Assembly (NCBI GenBank): GCA_024760905.1
Contig: CM045733.1
Span: forward strand, 42,854,501-42,918,500
Reading direction: 5' to 3'
From: Plotosus lineatus
Lineage: Eukaryota > Chordata > Actinopteri > Siluriformes > Plotosidae
DNA: 64,000 nt
Made by a program: the position numbers and the translations under genes. Below are positions 45,551-57,189 of the stretch, piece after piece; position 1 is the first letter of the stretch, and every line of letters starts with the position of its first letter. The notes under the pieces are model-generated. The model saw only the letters and a list, made by a program, of their open reading frames with translations. It was not told where the DNA came from and made no database searches.

Positions 45551-46622
45551 CAGTGGAGCCTCAGTACATGAACTTAATCCATACCAGACATGTGCTCGGA
45601 TTCCGATATGTTCGGATTCCCAATCCGCTTTTCCCATTACAAATAATGTAAATGGTCTTAATCCGTTCCGTCGTCTTTTCAACAGAAGTTAACGGTACCG
45701 TAACGCTTACCATAGGTCCTCAAATTAAGTGAAAAAATTATTGAATACTGTACATTATGTTATGGTTTGTGTTGTGAGAGACTCTTCAACTTTTCTGTGG
45801 TTTTAATTTTAGTGTGTTATAGTCTCTCTCTCTCTCAAAAGAGTTGAGTGTTGAAATGCGTGTTGGAGAGGGGCGTAGCTCTCACAAGCTGGTGGAATTC
45901 TAAACACACACACACACACACACTTAATCATTTCCATTTAATCACAGGCTATAAAGACTAGCAGCACCCTTCCCGTAGCTAGAAGACTGTCCCTCTTGAT
46001 CTCTCAGCTCTGTGCTCAAGCAGTTCAAGCTTTAGTTTTGATTTCCGTGTTTCTCCGCATCTCTATTACAGTGACGATGATTTCCCTGTGCTTTATTTTT
46101 CACAGGGAAGGCACTAGAGCACGGGCTTTCGAGTACTAGAAACACGTGTTTCTCTAGAATGCCCGTGCTCTACTGCCTTCCCCGTGAAAAATAAAGCACA
46201 ACCCATTTTCATAGATAAGTGCGTTATCAACAATGTATCAACAACTTCTGGAATTCCCCAAGACAGCTTTAAGGGTGATACATAATATCAATAACTTCCG
46301 GAGTTCCCCAAGAAAGCTTTATTCGGGTGATACATAAAGCACCAACCTGATGAGCCACTAGGCTTGGATGCAAAAGCCCAAACAGACCTTACATAATATC
46401 AACCACTTTAGGACTTCCCCAGAACATACATAGTATCAACAACTTCCAGAATTCCGGAAGTCGTGCACTTTTCCTCCTTCTTGTTTTTTTTTTTCTCTGG
46501 CGCATTTCTCGAGTTAGACTTCAGGTTTTTGTCTGGTTCCCTGGACGGAAAAACTCACAGATTTTTTGTTTGAATTTCGATTTCTTCAGACTCCAGAGCC
46601 TTTGGATTCCAAGGCTCCACTG
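45551..46622. mobile_element. Tigger-like TIR element (family E) with an internal hairpin
   Basis: Starts CAGTGGAGCCTCAGTACATG and ends TGGATTCCAAGGCTCCACTG before TA. Collinear with 60061-61401: AATCCGCTTTTCYCATTACA, CAGAAGTTAACGGTACCGTA, TATCAACAACTTCCGGAA-type repeats. A 114-nt inverted repeat lies at 46087-46200. No intact transposase. Confidence 0.78.
46087..46200. repeat. 114-nt near-palindromic hairpin
   Basis: TGTGCTTTATTTTTCACAGG ... GGCACTAGAGCACGGG is answered by CCCGTGCTCTACTGCC ... GTGAAAAATAAAGCACA around AAACACGTGTTT. The sister copy (60555-60605) has only one arm. Confidence 0.92.
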
Positions 46623-46640
46623 TATGTATGTATGTATGTA

Positions 46641-46706
<66 letters not shown>
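46621..46706. repeat. (TATG)n(TG)n(TA)n microsatellite
   Basis: About 50 bp of uninterrupted TA follow TATG and TG units. Confidence 0.95.
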
Positions 46707-46711
<5 letters not shown>

Positions 46712-47153
46712 GAGACAAACACAAAACAAAAAAAAACAAGCCAAAATCTTACATCAAAACTGAATACATTGTTGCATCTGTGTATGCACGCATCTCTGCG
46801 CGTGCGTGCATGTATATATGTATGTCATCTTCTCATGCAATACCATCTGTATGTGTGTATCCAGACGTTCCCCAGCTTACTAACGAGTTAGGTTCAGGAT
46901 GGAGGTTCTGAGATGAATTTGTTTTTAAGTGGTTACAGGGCATTCTTGAGAGGGGGACTTATGTTTAAACCTTGTATAAGTAATCTATACGAGTTTGGAC
47001 TGTATACAATATAAGTTGCATCGAGCAGCTCAGCTACGCCCCTCAGCCAGAGTGGAGAGAAAAAGTTAGAGACAGCCGCCAAAATCAAACTCCGCCCAAA
47101 ACAATAAATTGGATAAAAAGAAGGATAAACATGCTACCACACAATACATAAAA

Positions 47154-47198
<45 letters not shown>

Positions 47199-47210
47199 CT
47201 CTAAACATTA
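46707..47210. mobile_element. Tigger-like fragments (families D and A) and (CA)n
   Basis: 46707-46860 matches the interior of family D (compare 15020-15145). 46863 onward is a family A left end: CAGACGTTCCCCAGCTTACT, then GAATTTGTTTTTAAGTGGTT and CTTGTATAAGTAATCTATAC, as at 103-240. A (CA)n tract lies at 47155-47194. Right ends were not identified. Confidence 0.65.
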
Positions 47211-49015
47211 ACTTAGGTACTGTAGTGGAATAATAATTGAAAAATTAATACTACAGTGCTTTACAACAGTTCAGATGATTATTCCTTTTCAAGCACTTAA
47301 GAGGAAACTGCCGTTTCTTAAGCAGAAAGTCTTATTTCTTCAGAAGACACATCCGTCGTTACCTTTTTCTGACACTTAGCCGGCGTTTGAGTGGCATTAT
47401 AGAGCTTAACTGGTAATTAAAACACATTAAAAAACAACTCATTGACAACTTTTGCGCGGATGAGGAAAAAGGGGCGTATACATCATCTCAACCAATCAGC
47501 AGGAAGGAGAACAGCCATTGGCTGAATTTGAATCACGTGACAGTTACTCGGCAATCCGCAAATATGTGGAGGCGCGAGTGCAAAACTGCGAACAGTCAAG
47601 GGCCTACGGTACTTGGTCTTGGAGGAATTTTAGACAAATTCTTCCGAACAGAACTCCCCCTCTGGGGAAAGCCTCTTATGAGGTTATATGCATTGTCCCC
47701 TGTGTTTCCTCCTCTCTGACCCCTGCTTTTCACAATTAACCCTGAATCTTTGGGACTTGCTCCTCTGATTCTTCTGGGGGTGTGGTTTATCCTAGTGACA
47801 ATCTGATAGCCCCATTGGACATGTTAGGATGTAGTGTGGTCAGAAAAGTTGGCTGGAAAATTAGTTATTTCTTGGTCCTTTTGCAGGTGGTTGTGTAGTC
47901 TCCTTCATCCAGTTGCTGTGTCTCAGTCTGCTTGTCTTGACTGGTCCTGTTGAGGCATGTACACTTTTCCCTTCTGCCGCCTGTTCCAGGCCCTCCCCTC
48001 AGGCCTGATGCCTGGTCCTAGTGCCAAGTTCACTGGGCTTGGTAGGCACCTTTTGCTTGGGGCCTTGCAGCTTGAATACTCTCCAAGCTTGGGGAGTGGG
48101 CTGGGGTGCTCGGCCATTGTTGGGTTTCACAATGTTAAGTGCAATGGTGAAAAGTTGCAGTATGATTTCTTCCTGGCACACCAGTTCCCACTACAACTCA
48201 CTATGCTGTGCCTGGATGCTAAGCTCGCAGCTCTCTGTTGGTACGCTAACCCAAATACCTACACAAAGGTAATTGTGCTTTTTTGAAAGGAAGGAGCCAT
48301 ATTCTAATAAACATATTGACTCATCCTTCAATGAGGGCAAGTGGTAGTCACATGCTCATGCACACAAACACAAGCAGAAGGAAGCTCAGTTTGTAGGCAA
48401 AGCTTTCTGTGGTTGACTTTAACCTGTATGTATACAGAAGAGGGTTGCTCGAACTTTCCTTGGAATGTATTCAGCTTCCGGATAATGCAGCATGAGCAGC
48501 AGTTTGATAAAGTGTTGTGAACTTATTTCAATGTTTCACAAAATAATCCATCTGGTAGTTAAATTTTTATAACTTGTCAAGCTATTCAGCCAGCCACTTT
48601 GTTGATGCATTAAATTTTCATCCATCAAATGATCAGTACAGACCTGCCTACGTGCATTTTGGCAATAATGACATATTTCTGACTCATACATCACATGAAT
48701 AAATGTCTATGTTATGTTCTACTGGGACACATCAATCTTAAAAAAAATCTGCAGTGCCTTAAGCTTTTTTAAAAATGTTATATTGTCTCTTATGGTTCTA
48801 TTCAAACTGGATTAGTTTTGAGTTACATGAGGGAGCAACTTTGCAGACTGTGCATTCCAGTGTCAATACAGATTCTAAAGATTACACCATCTTTTATTTA
48901 CTACTGAACAAGCTGTAAGAAGAACAAGTAATATAAACCCAATGTGAGGGGGGAAATTTTCATTGTGTGATGGGATTGTTTTTTTTTTTTTTTTTTTTGG
49001 TCATATTTTGATCTT
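47211..49015. other. Unassigned intron sequence
   Basis: 47500-48290 is less AT-rich and open in two plus-strand stretches (73 and 109 codons). Neither resembles a family I know, and no splice pattern supports them as exons. The rest is AT-rich with a T run at 48979. Confidence 0.4.
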
Positions 49016-49017
49016 GG

Positions 49018-49345
49018 GAGAGGAGTGGTGGTGACCTGGTGGTAAAGCGTGCTGGATTGCCGATACTAGGGTTGGGAGTTCGAGTCTCACTCTCCACAAG
49101 GTTGTCACTGACCCACCAGTGCAGCGAACTGGGTTATCAAAGGCTGACCATGTCTCTTCACTGTCTATCATGAGAGGCATGTAAAAGAACCATTGCTGAC
49201 TTTTGTCAAGAATTAGACTGCATAGCTGTCAGCATGTTTCTGCCCGTTGCTAAGGGTTTTGTCAGGAAGGGCATCCGATGTAAAAACCTATGCCAAATCA
49301 AACATGCGATAATTCGCTGTGGTGACCCCCGAGAAAAAAAACCAC
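49018..49345 (+). mobile_element. tRNA-derived SINE with RTE-type tail, diverged copy
   Basis: Head AGTGGTGGTGACCTGGTGGT with B box AGTTCGAGTCT; body CCAGTGCAGCGAACTGGGTT and GAGAGGCATGTAAAAGAACC; then GTCAGGAAGGGCATCCGATG and a tail with AATTCGCTGTGGTGACCCCC. A CA tract follows. Same order as 43585-43938. Confidence 0.85.
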
Positions 49346-50846
49346 ACACACACAAAGTTGGCCCTCTACTTACGAAAGTAAGTACGCATGGGTGGCCTAA
49401 ATGCAAAAGAAGGTAGTGAAGGTAGTCAATCAGCAGTTGTAGGACCACATGGACTAGGCAAATGAAATGATCGTGGCGATACCTGGGTTCAGTGGTGTGA
49501 AGGAAATAACCAAGTGACCACTAATACATACTTTCAACATCACCCCAGACGCCTGTGGACATGGAGAAGCCCAAATGATTGCTCAAGGAACCAGATCAAT
49601 CTCATAACGATAAGAGATTCAGAAAAGCTGTCACACAAGCGAAGTGCTTTCCAGGTGCACATTCCAACAGTGATCATGCTCTATTAGTTGCATTTGTGAA
49701 GCTGAAATTGAAGAAATTGAAACGACCAAAGAGGCGATACGGTAAGACCTAGACCAAGTGAAATTCAATGATGTGAAAATGGTTTTTCAACAAAAGGTTA
49801 AACTCCACATGCAAAATGATAATAGGTATAAAAGAGCTTTAGATGACTTTGACCGAATTTGTTCGGCAATTAGTAAAGCTACTAAAGAAATCATACCTCC
49901 TGTAACACAAAGGAAGAAGCAGGAATGGATGATGGCGAGATTTTAGAACTACAGACGCTCCCCAACTTACGTTCATTCGTTTTACGTTTTCAAGTTTGTT
50001 TTGTTTGGTTTTTTTTTTTTTTCCAAAAAAATTGTCAAATTTTGAGTTTAGCGTGCTCTCTGTAGTACGAGACGTAACTACGTACCTACGCTGATGTAAT
50101 GACGCTGTGTCCATTACTTACAAACGACAGACGTGCCCCTCCTTCTTCCCAGTTCAGTCGTGCGTGTTACCCTTGTGTTAAGATGTCGTCTTTATGATCT
50201 TTGTGTTTACACTGTTTTGCAGACTTTTGTAACCCGAAGCAAATATGGTTGGTCAGAAGCGTAAGCCTACTAGCATGGGTACAAGTTTTCCGGCATATGC
50301 TGGAATTTCCGGTTTTCCCAAGACTGAATTAACTATCTGCTCGGATCGCCGCAATCTACTATGCATACTCAGTTCAGCAAAGAGAGTTGTAAAATGAATG
50401 AAAACCCGAATCCAGAAAAGAAAGAGAACTCTCCGCTCTGCTGGTGATTCATATCAGTGCAGGCTGAGCACTAAACGAGTATTCAATGGCGCCCTTGCTC
50501 ACTTGAAAGACCGGAAGTCCGTATAACCCGCGCTTTGTCTCAAGCACAAGCAAGTGGACCTGCAAGTGCACAAGCAAGCAAACTTTCGGTGGAGTGCCTT
50601 ACATATTGTAAGCATTGATTGGCTGTTTTAAGGTTCATATAAAGTGACCATCGAACCATTTACAAGCAGAAAGATCGCATCATCGAGAATGTTAAACGTT
50701 ATATTTGATACTGTATTTGATATTTGATGTGTGAATTTGATTACAATTTATCTATTTGAAATTATTTTGCTTGAATTTAATTTATTTGAAATTAATGTTG
50801 ATATTAATTTATATATTTGATATTTTACCATGTTATGTTAATAATA

Positions 50847-51635
50847 CAGTAAAACCTCTGCTGACGAATGCTTAAGCTCACGAACTTTTCGCCTCAAGAA
50901 CATTAAATTTGCGAGCATATAGTCTCTGCTGACGAACTAGTTTTCGGCGGACGAATCAAACCACGCGGTCGAACAGCGCCACGGTGGCGGCCACGAGAAG
51001 CTGACGCACGCTCATGGCGTCACAGTTCGTCACCCCCTTTCTTTGAATGCGGAAGTGGTTTGTGTTTGCTAGACATTTTGGACCATATTGAGTGTACTTT
51101 TGCTATTATGGGACCGAAAAAGACCCCACCACAGGCGGAGATCATTGAAAAACACGAACGAGGTGTGCGTTTGTGTGACTCAGCGTCCCAGTACCAGTAC
51201 GCTAAGTCTACCATTGCTCCCATCCTTAAGAACAAGGAAGCTATTAAGGGTGCGTATGTGGCTAAGGGTGTTTCCAAACAGTAGGCGTTTCCAAACTCTC
51301 CTTCCAAACAGTAAGTCCCTCCCTCCCTCCTCCTCCCACTCCATTCCATCAAGCCATCAACTACCATCACAAAGGTAAATAAAACGACTTTATTATACAG
51401 TACAGTTTATTTCTTTAATTACAATACAATAGCACATTTATTATACATAAAATAAGGTATATTTTTGTGTAGTTTTAAGGCTTATTTAGTAGAAAATTAT
51501 GTTTTATGGGGACCTGGGAATGGATTATTCTCATTTTAATGGTTTCTTATGGGAAATAAATGTTCGGAAGACGAACTTTTCGCCTTACACACACTTTCTG
51601 GGAACCAATTATGTTCGTGAGCAGAGGTATCACTG
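50847..51635 (+). mobile_element. Tigger element nested in another Tigger
   Basis: Left end CAGTAAAACCTCTGCTGACG, right end GTTCGTGAGCAGAGGTATCACTG, with TA at 50845-50846 and 51636-51637. The copy at 19375-19882 shows the uninterrupted site (AATAATTGATTTAGG). It keeps an N-terminal helix-turn-helix coding part (51108-51284) and lacks the DDE domain. Confidence 0.9.
51108..51284 (+). pseudogene. Tigger transposase N-terminal HTH remnant
   Basis: MGPKKTPPQAEIIEKHERGV, then RLCDSASQYQYAKSTIAPIL and KNKEAIKGAYVAKGVSKQ, then stop. This matches the first CENP-B-type helix-turn-helix of Tigger transposases (EIIEKxERGVRxxDLAxQYxxxKSTIxxILKNKEAIK). The second DNA-binding domain and the catalytic domain have been deleted. 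It is open from a normal-looking start, but it is a fragment. Confidence 0.82.
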
Positions 51636-51886
51636 TAATTGATTTAGGGGTGTTTTATAAGATACGGTAATGGTATTTATGGTTGTATAGTACAGTATGA
51701 ACGTCATACGTCACTGGAACATACAGTAACAACTTGCGTTTTCTTTTTTTTTTTTTTTTTTTCAACTTGCGTTCGGCTGTCCGGAACCAAACAAAAACGT
51801 AAGTTGGAGAGCGTCTGTAATGAAAAAGCGGAGAACAGTAAAGCGATGGTCAGAAGAATATGACAGATTAAACAGGAAGGTGCATA

Positions 51887-52010
51887 GATCCCTCACTTTC
51901 CATAGTTAATTGGGACCGAGATTCCACCCCCCGCAACCACCGAAACTCGCGAAGTAGGATCACCACCACACCACCCCACTGATGTATATGTACATGTATA
52001 TGCGTACTAA
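51887..52010 (-). mobile_element. Family D Tigger-like end (reverse)
   Basis: GATCCCTCACTTTCCATAGT and TAATTGGGACCGAGATT match the reversed right end of 13267-13738 and 14847-15347; CGAAACTCGCGAAGTAGGAT also matches. It lies directly after LINE sequence. The right boundary is unclear. Confidence 0.7.
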
Positions 52011-52129
52011 AGCAAAGGCTCTGGAGGCGCTGACGAGCCCCAACCATGCACCAGTGCCGCCAGTGATTCTCCTCCTCGACGTGACCGTGGATTTGTTATT
52101 CATAAGGTTTGTTATACAGTATTTATATA

Positions 52130-52443
52130 CAGTCAGCCCTCAACTGTTACATATACATACACTCCTTTGCAACTTCCAGAGCTGTTTTCGTAGCCTGGAG
52201 TTTTCGTCAGTAGAGGAGCATTTTACATGTAAAACATGTGATTCGTTCCAAGGCTCCCAAGACTACCCCATAACCCCTTTAAAAATGATAAAAGTACACC
52301 GATTTTGTATGGAATAAGTATGAAATGTGTGTTAAAAGTAAAAGAAAATTATTTATTAAACCATTTAAACATTTTATTCACATATTTGTTAATTAAACAT
52401 TTTTTTTATTAACGCACATACCCACACACACACACACACACAG

Positions 52444-52495
<52 letters not shown>

Positions 52496-53138
52496 CCCCA
52501 CTCTCTCTGGTGTGCTTTGTATAGTGGCATGTTTTGCCAAATGCGAGCTCCGCCCACATGCACAGCTGACGGAGAAATTCTATTTAAATGGTTAAATGGA
52601 CGGGATGTTGTATTTAAAGCGGAATCACAGTACCTGTTTGAAAGATCAGTGGTCCTGATTCAATATTAACTTGCTTCCTTGCGAGATCGGAGGTCTTGTC
52701 CCACGAAGCACTGTTTTCCTTCTGCTTCAATATCATTTCGAAATAATCGCCTCCGTCACTGTATTTCCACTTTTCTGTATTTTCCGGATTCATGATGGAT
52801 AACGAAATTTTACACTGCAATGATCAATCTCAAAGAGAACTCATGAGCCAACATTCCAGTTCAACTCTCCTCTCTCACGCGTGTGACAAACAGGAAGTAT
52901 GGGTACAGTTCAGCTGTCTCCCAGTTAATGAGAGGCCAGCGGGGCGGGATGTTGGGAACAGCCAATGAGAGAGCAACTCGCGCATTCTTTGAATTTGTGA
53001 ATGGCACGTTTGAATGGCGTGTTTGGCGCTTTTTGTAAAGAGGTTGTTTTCGTAAAAAGAGGATGAAAATTTAGGAAAATGGTTTTCATAACCTGGATTT
53101 TTCGTATTCAGAGGCTTTTGTAAGTAGAGGGCCGACTG
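52130..53138. mobile_element. TA-flanked TIR element (family C), fuller copy
   Basis: Starts CAGTCAGCCCTCAACTG and ends AAGTAGAGGGCCGACTG with TA on both sides. Shares TTTACATGTAAAAC, GATGGATAACGAAATTTTAC and TTCATAACCTGGATTTTTC with 8690-10467. Contains CA/CT microsatellites at 52424-52505. Non-coding. Confidence 0.82.
52424..52505. repeat. (CA)n(CT)n(CA)n microsatellite
   Basis: Two CA runs flank a CT run, inside family C. Confidence 0.92.
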
Positions 53139-53249
53139 TATATATATTTGTCATTATAAGATGTATAATTTATTTATATATTAATACACATTGCCTTCTC
53201 TATATAAATTCTATATAATATATAAACTTCTATATAAATTTTATGTAAT

Positions 53250-53355
53250 ATATACGTGGGTGGGTGTCCTTAAGAAGTGGCAGAAGTCATTTCGCAGTTT
53301 TTTACATTTCGGGGGCTGCTCCCCATTAACCGCGAAATAAGATGGATTACTGTAA
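53250..53355. mobile_element. Fragment of a Tigger-like right end
   Basis: TTTCGCAGTTTTTTACATTTC, GGGGGCTGCTCCCCATTAAC and CGCGAAATAAGATGGATTACTG resemble family D/B ends (compare 13700-13738). No matching left end was found. Confidence 0.45.
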
Positions 53356-53489
53356 TTTAATCGACTGACAGTGTACTCTTAATTCACCAATCTGAAAACA
53401 GTACAAATGGACTTATGGGTACCAGCATCTATACAAAACTGTTGGGGGGGGGCAGGAAACATGTTTTTTTTTGTTGTTGTTTTTTTTGC

Positions 53490-54635
53490 CGTGCTAGAAT
53501 AAAGTGTAACTGTACATCCACTAAAGTAGGTGGCAGTGGCTCCCTCACTGTCAGAGTGTGCCCAGACAAAATTAGCTCAATGGTAAAATATGAAGTGAAG
53601 TTAATAAACCCACCATGGAAAATGTTTAAGAGGGACGGAACGAGAGGCGGAGAGAGACGGCGACAATGAGAGAAACGAAAGTCTTCCAAAAGTCAAAGAG
53701 GTATGATGAAGCAGATGTAGCACTCAGGGCTTCACTGTGCTGCAGTGAGAAACGATGAAAGACCAGTGGGTTTACGGTGTCTGAAAACATTGGCAGCAGA
53801 CAGCATGAAGCCAAATAAATGAAGGCGTCACTTAAAGACATCACACCATGATCATGCTGATAAGCCGCTTGAGTTTTTTCAGCAAAAACGTGCCGAATAT
53901 TGCCAACAACCATCCCACTTTGTGAATGCTACTCCAGTAAACCAGCGAGCACTGTTAGCATCATGTAAGGTGGAGTACCAAACTGCTCAGTGCAAAAAAA
54001 CCCTACACCATAGCTGAGGAACTGATACTATCTGCAGCAGACATGGTCCCTGTCATGCTGCAAAAAGAAGTATATGTCCCAGTTCAACATTGAGCAGGAG
54101 GTGAGTTGCAGTATTGTGCTTTAAACCCTGCTTAGAAAAGTTGTGCACTGCAAAACGTGTTCATTATAGCCATTAATCCTGACTTAATCATTTTGACAAA
54201 AAAATAAGAAAAATTAATGAAACATTTTGTGTTTTGTGGGTTAAAGTGTTTATATATTGTGCTCCTGAGTTAATGTTGCTGATCAATTTAAATGTATTAT
54301 TATTTATTGATTTTATTTTTCAGTATTTGAATGGTTCAAATTGTTGGTCAAACAATGTTCAATTTAAATAAGGATACTTTTTTAAAATTCAGGCAAATTG
54401 ATGCACTTTAACCATTTTTTAGTCTTTAAGTCTTTAAACAAAAAATTTAGTTATTCTTTGTTGGAAGTTGATTGATATTTTTTCCTTTTTTGTATTCCAT
54501 AATGTTATCAAGGATTCAGTGTTATGCAGAGGACTACGCAACAATTTTAAAGTCAAATGACACTATTTCTAGTGGGGGGGGGGGGGGATTTCCTCTTCCT
54601 GGGGGGGCGCGACAAAAAATAATTGAGAAGCACTG
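53490..54635 (+). pseudogene. hAT transposon fossil with BED-finger remnant
   Basis: The right end, GACAAAAAATAATTGAGAAGCACTG, is the inverse of the left end at 3993. Between about 53685 and 54065 broken frames read SKRYDEADVALRASL, then RRHLKTSHHDHADKPLEFFQ, QKRAEYCQQPSHFVNATPVN, QRALLASCKVEYQTAQCKK and then IAEELILSAADMVPVML. This is the BED zinc finger and start of the transposase in ZBED5/SCAND3-type hAT elements. Several stops and frameshifts; the RNase-H-like core is missing. A G run lies at 54574. The left end is unclear. Confidence 0.75.
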
Positions 54636-54639
54636 CCTT

Positions 54640-55538
54640 ATGCTTATTTGAATCTGAATTTGTGGGCTATCATATTGCCTGTAAATGTCTATTTTACTGA
54701 AATACAGGGAGCGGTGAAAATGCTTCTAAAACATCCTGTTACTCCTAGTATTCTATACACCAAAGTTGGGTTTATAAGTAGTTCAACCATTATAGATAAC
54801 AATAAGGGCACTTTAAACATTGCATGGAAAGCCAACATTTTAATGATTAAAACATCCATCAACTGGAAGCTTTCCTTGATGTTCATTGCCAATGAAAACG
54901 GCATGCCATGGTGCTTTATGAGCCATGTCTAAATCATCCTTAATGTCTATTTGTTGTTGAAAGATATAAATGCTGACTGAGCTTGACAAAATAAAATTGT
55001 GTGTGAATAATCAGATGTACAGTCAAAATATTTCAGGTTTATCAAGTACATTTTTTTTCCACAGGATAGTTTAATTCATTACTTGACAAAACTGAGGCCA
55101 AATCAAAGCCTGGAGCCTGCTGAGCATTGTATAAATTCAGTGAAAAAATATATTTCAGTATGATCAAATATTGTGTTTTTGACTTAACAATTTTGACTTA
55201 AAACAGAAGTATTTCATGTTTTTAAAAAAAGGTCACCTTAGTGCTTCAGTAAAAGAAGTGAAAATCTGTCACTCAATTACTTTATCAATGTCCCTCTGTT
55301 AGTCCGAATAAAACCTGGGTTAAAAAATATTGAGTGACCCTACAAGATTGCCACATTGCAAAGTTGCACTCAAATGGCATTGCTGCAATTTCAAATAAAA
55401 AACAAATCCCTCTCAACTTAAGAACTGCTTGTTCTCTGTGTTTCAATATAAATGTGCAATGCTCTCAATATAAAAACTCAAAAAAATTAGGAGTTAATTT
55501 TGCATCCCTTGTAAGGTGGTCTTTATACAGTAGGGGTA
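54640..55538. other. AT-rich intron sequence, nothing recognised
   Basis: A 94-codon open stretch at 54648 has no family resemblance. Confidence 0.45.
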
Positions 55539-55551
55539 ACTGGGGTAATAT

Positions 55552-55852
55552 CTTCTTCTTTTCCTTTCGGCTTTCCCTTCAGGGGTCGCTACAGCAAATC
55601 ATCTGCCTCCATCTCACCCTATCCTGTGCATCTTCTCATTCGCCAATGACCTTCATGTCCGCCTTCACCACATCAATAAATCTCTTCTTTTGTCTTCCTC
55701 TAGGCCTTCTGTTGGGTAGTTCCAACCTCAGCATCCTACTACCAATATATTCACTATCCCTTCTTTGTACATGTCCAAACCATCTCAATCTAGCCTCTCT
55801 AACTTTGTCTCCAAAACTTCCAACATGTGCTGTCCCTCTGATGTACTCATTG
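55552..55852 (-). pseudogene. 5'-truncated RTE LINE insertion
   Basis: On the minus strand it encodes NEYIRGTAHVGSFGDKVREA, RLRWFGHVQRRDSEYIGSRM and RPRGRQKKRFIDVVKADMK, then the 3' end with (GAA)n. A 13-bp target duplication flanks it (ACTGGGGTAATAT at 55539-55551 and 55853-55865). It is a clean target-primed insertion of the family at 29784-32939, truncated to about 300 bp. Confidence 0.93.
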
Positions 55853-55949
55853 ACTGGGGTAATATGTGCCATGTGAATGAAAATGGCCTGTCGCTTGAAA
55901 AATATTATCTCGAAAACATTTAAACTGCAGTTTTCGAACTGTTTACAAT

Positions 55950-56299
55950 CAATATCTTCTTTTCCTTTCGGCTTTTTCCCTTTTTCAGGCGTCGCCACAG
56001 CGAATCATGTGATACGGATGTTATGTTTTATAGATTTTTACGTCGGATGCCCTTCCTGACACAACCCTTTAGCAAGCAACAGAAAGGCGCTGACGGCTTT
56101 GCAGCCTACTCTTTACTAAAGTCTGCAATGGTTCTTTTACATGAACCTCACACCATAGACAGTAAGAGATATGGCCGGCCTTTGATAACCCAGTTAGCTG
56201 CACTGGGGGGACAGTGACAACCTTGTGGAGAGTGGGACTCGAACCCCCAACCTGAGGATCAGCAATCCAGCACCCTTCACCACCAAGCCACCACTGCCC
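55950..56299 (-). mobile_element. tRNA-derived SINE with RTE-type tail (reverse)
   Basis: Minus strand: GGGCAGTGGTGGCTTGGTGG head, GGGTTCGAGTCCCACTCTCC B box, CCAGTGCAGCTAACTGGG body, GTGTCAGGAAGGGCATCCGA, then CATGATTCGCTGTGGCGACG and AAAGGAAAAGAAG. Near full length. A similar TCTTCTTTTCCTTTCGG end starts the LINE piece at 55552, about 400 bp away in the same orientation. Confidence 0.88.
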
Positions 56300-56682
56300 A
56301 CGTCCATCAGATGGAATGTCAAACATGTATGCCCATAATTACATATGAAAATATGAATAAACATTCACCTTTCCGAAAGTATCAAACCAATGTGACTAAA
56401 TTTAATATGGCCACCCCATCACCACATCATATCCTGTTATGTGACAAAAATGATTCTAATAGTGTGCTGTAAATAGAGTAAAAACAAGTGGCCCATATTA
56501 CCCAGTGGTCCATATTACCACAGTTACCTCTAGCAGTTATGTTGATCTGACAGCACAGTCCAAAAATAGCTAAAGTGTCCCTCCATTTCCCCTTCGTGTG
56601 GCCCATATAATCCCATTGTTTGGATGTACGATCCCTTAATTCTAGTGTACTGTGATACATTCAAGTGCACTAATAATCCTGT

Positions 56683-56990
56683 ATAAATCAGGACAGTGGG
56701 ATCGGAAACTTTGATGGGGGATGAAATGATATCAAGGATATCAAGGAAAGGACATCAAGAATTTAAATCATGACAGAAGCTTCTAACTCAGGATAGTGTT
56801 ATCAGGATGGTGTTATAACATCACCTTCAATCAGGATAGTGTAATTATAAATCAGGACTGCAAGATTACAGCAGGACCACAAACAAGTACAGCTTAATTG
56901 TAAATCAGAATGGTAAACCAAGACAAAGGATTATAAATAAAGACAGTGGGATTGCAAATCGAGATAGCAGAATTATAAATCCAAACCAAT
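56683..56990. repeat. Decayed tandem repeat
   Basis: About ten loose units built around TTATAAATCAGGACAGTGGG (for example 56682, 56846, 56929, 56952). Unit length varies around 25-35 bp. No coding potential. Confidence 0.5.
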
Positions 56991-57016
56991 TCTGCCCTTC
57001 TTGGAGATTAGCTCAC

Positions 57017-57189
57017 CTGGTGAACACTGGCAGCTGTGACTGGATGACCTGCACTCGCACTATAACCAGCAACAGTGTGCTGATGACCAGCACCACCAGC
57101 TTCAGTAAAGTCTGCAGCATTGCATATGGAAATAAGTCTTTCCCTCGCATCACCTGCAGTGCCGTGTCGATCAACAGGGGAAATGTGAA
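57017..57189 (-). CDS. tmtc3: tmtc3 exon (membrane helix, start of DUF1736), first visible exon
   Basis: Encodes [20 protein letters not shown], then a membrane helix ([19 protein letters not shown]), then [24 protein letters not shown] followed by FDNPA in the next exon is the TMTC3 form of the DUF1736 start. The acceptor CCACAG is right of 57189 and the donor GTGAGC left of 57017. It enters in phase 0 and ends two bases into an Arg codon. Length 173 nt, intact. Earlier exons, which carry the catalytic N-terminal acidic motif in the first lumenal loop in this GT-C-like family, were not found up to 64000. Confidence 0.93.

Larger units (their letters stand above)
49952..51817 (+). mobile_element. 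Tigger-type element (family A) inside a LINE
   Basis: Left end CAGACGCTCCCCAACTTACG, right end CGTAAGTTGGAGAGCGTCTG, with TA at 49950-49951 and 51818-51819. It contains a second Tigger at 50847-51635. Its right half matches 19375-19882. Without the insert it is about 1.08 kb and has no recognisable transposase. Confidence 0.88.
49505..51884 (+). pseudogene. RTE-type LINE endonuclease fragment, split by nested Tigger elements
   Basis: Broken frames read NQINLITI-like text (endonuclease end), HIPTVIML and then VKLKLKKLKRPKRRYG-type text up to KKQEWM at 49930. The left part stops at 49951; reading resumes at 51818. If the insert is ignored the same frame gives DDGEILELMKKRRTVKRWSE and EYDRLNRKVH, which is typical RTE linker sequence. 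It is interrupted again at 51887. It is a different, older RTE than the one at 29784. Confidence 0.65.

Noticed and set aside
47500..48290. Two open stretches in less AT-rich sequence
   Set aside because: No recognisable family, no supported start, donor or acceptor pattern; may be an old pseudogene, but I cannot support it.
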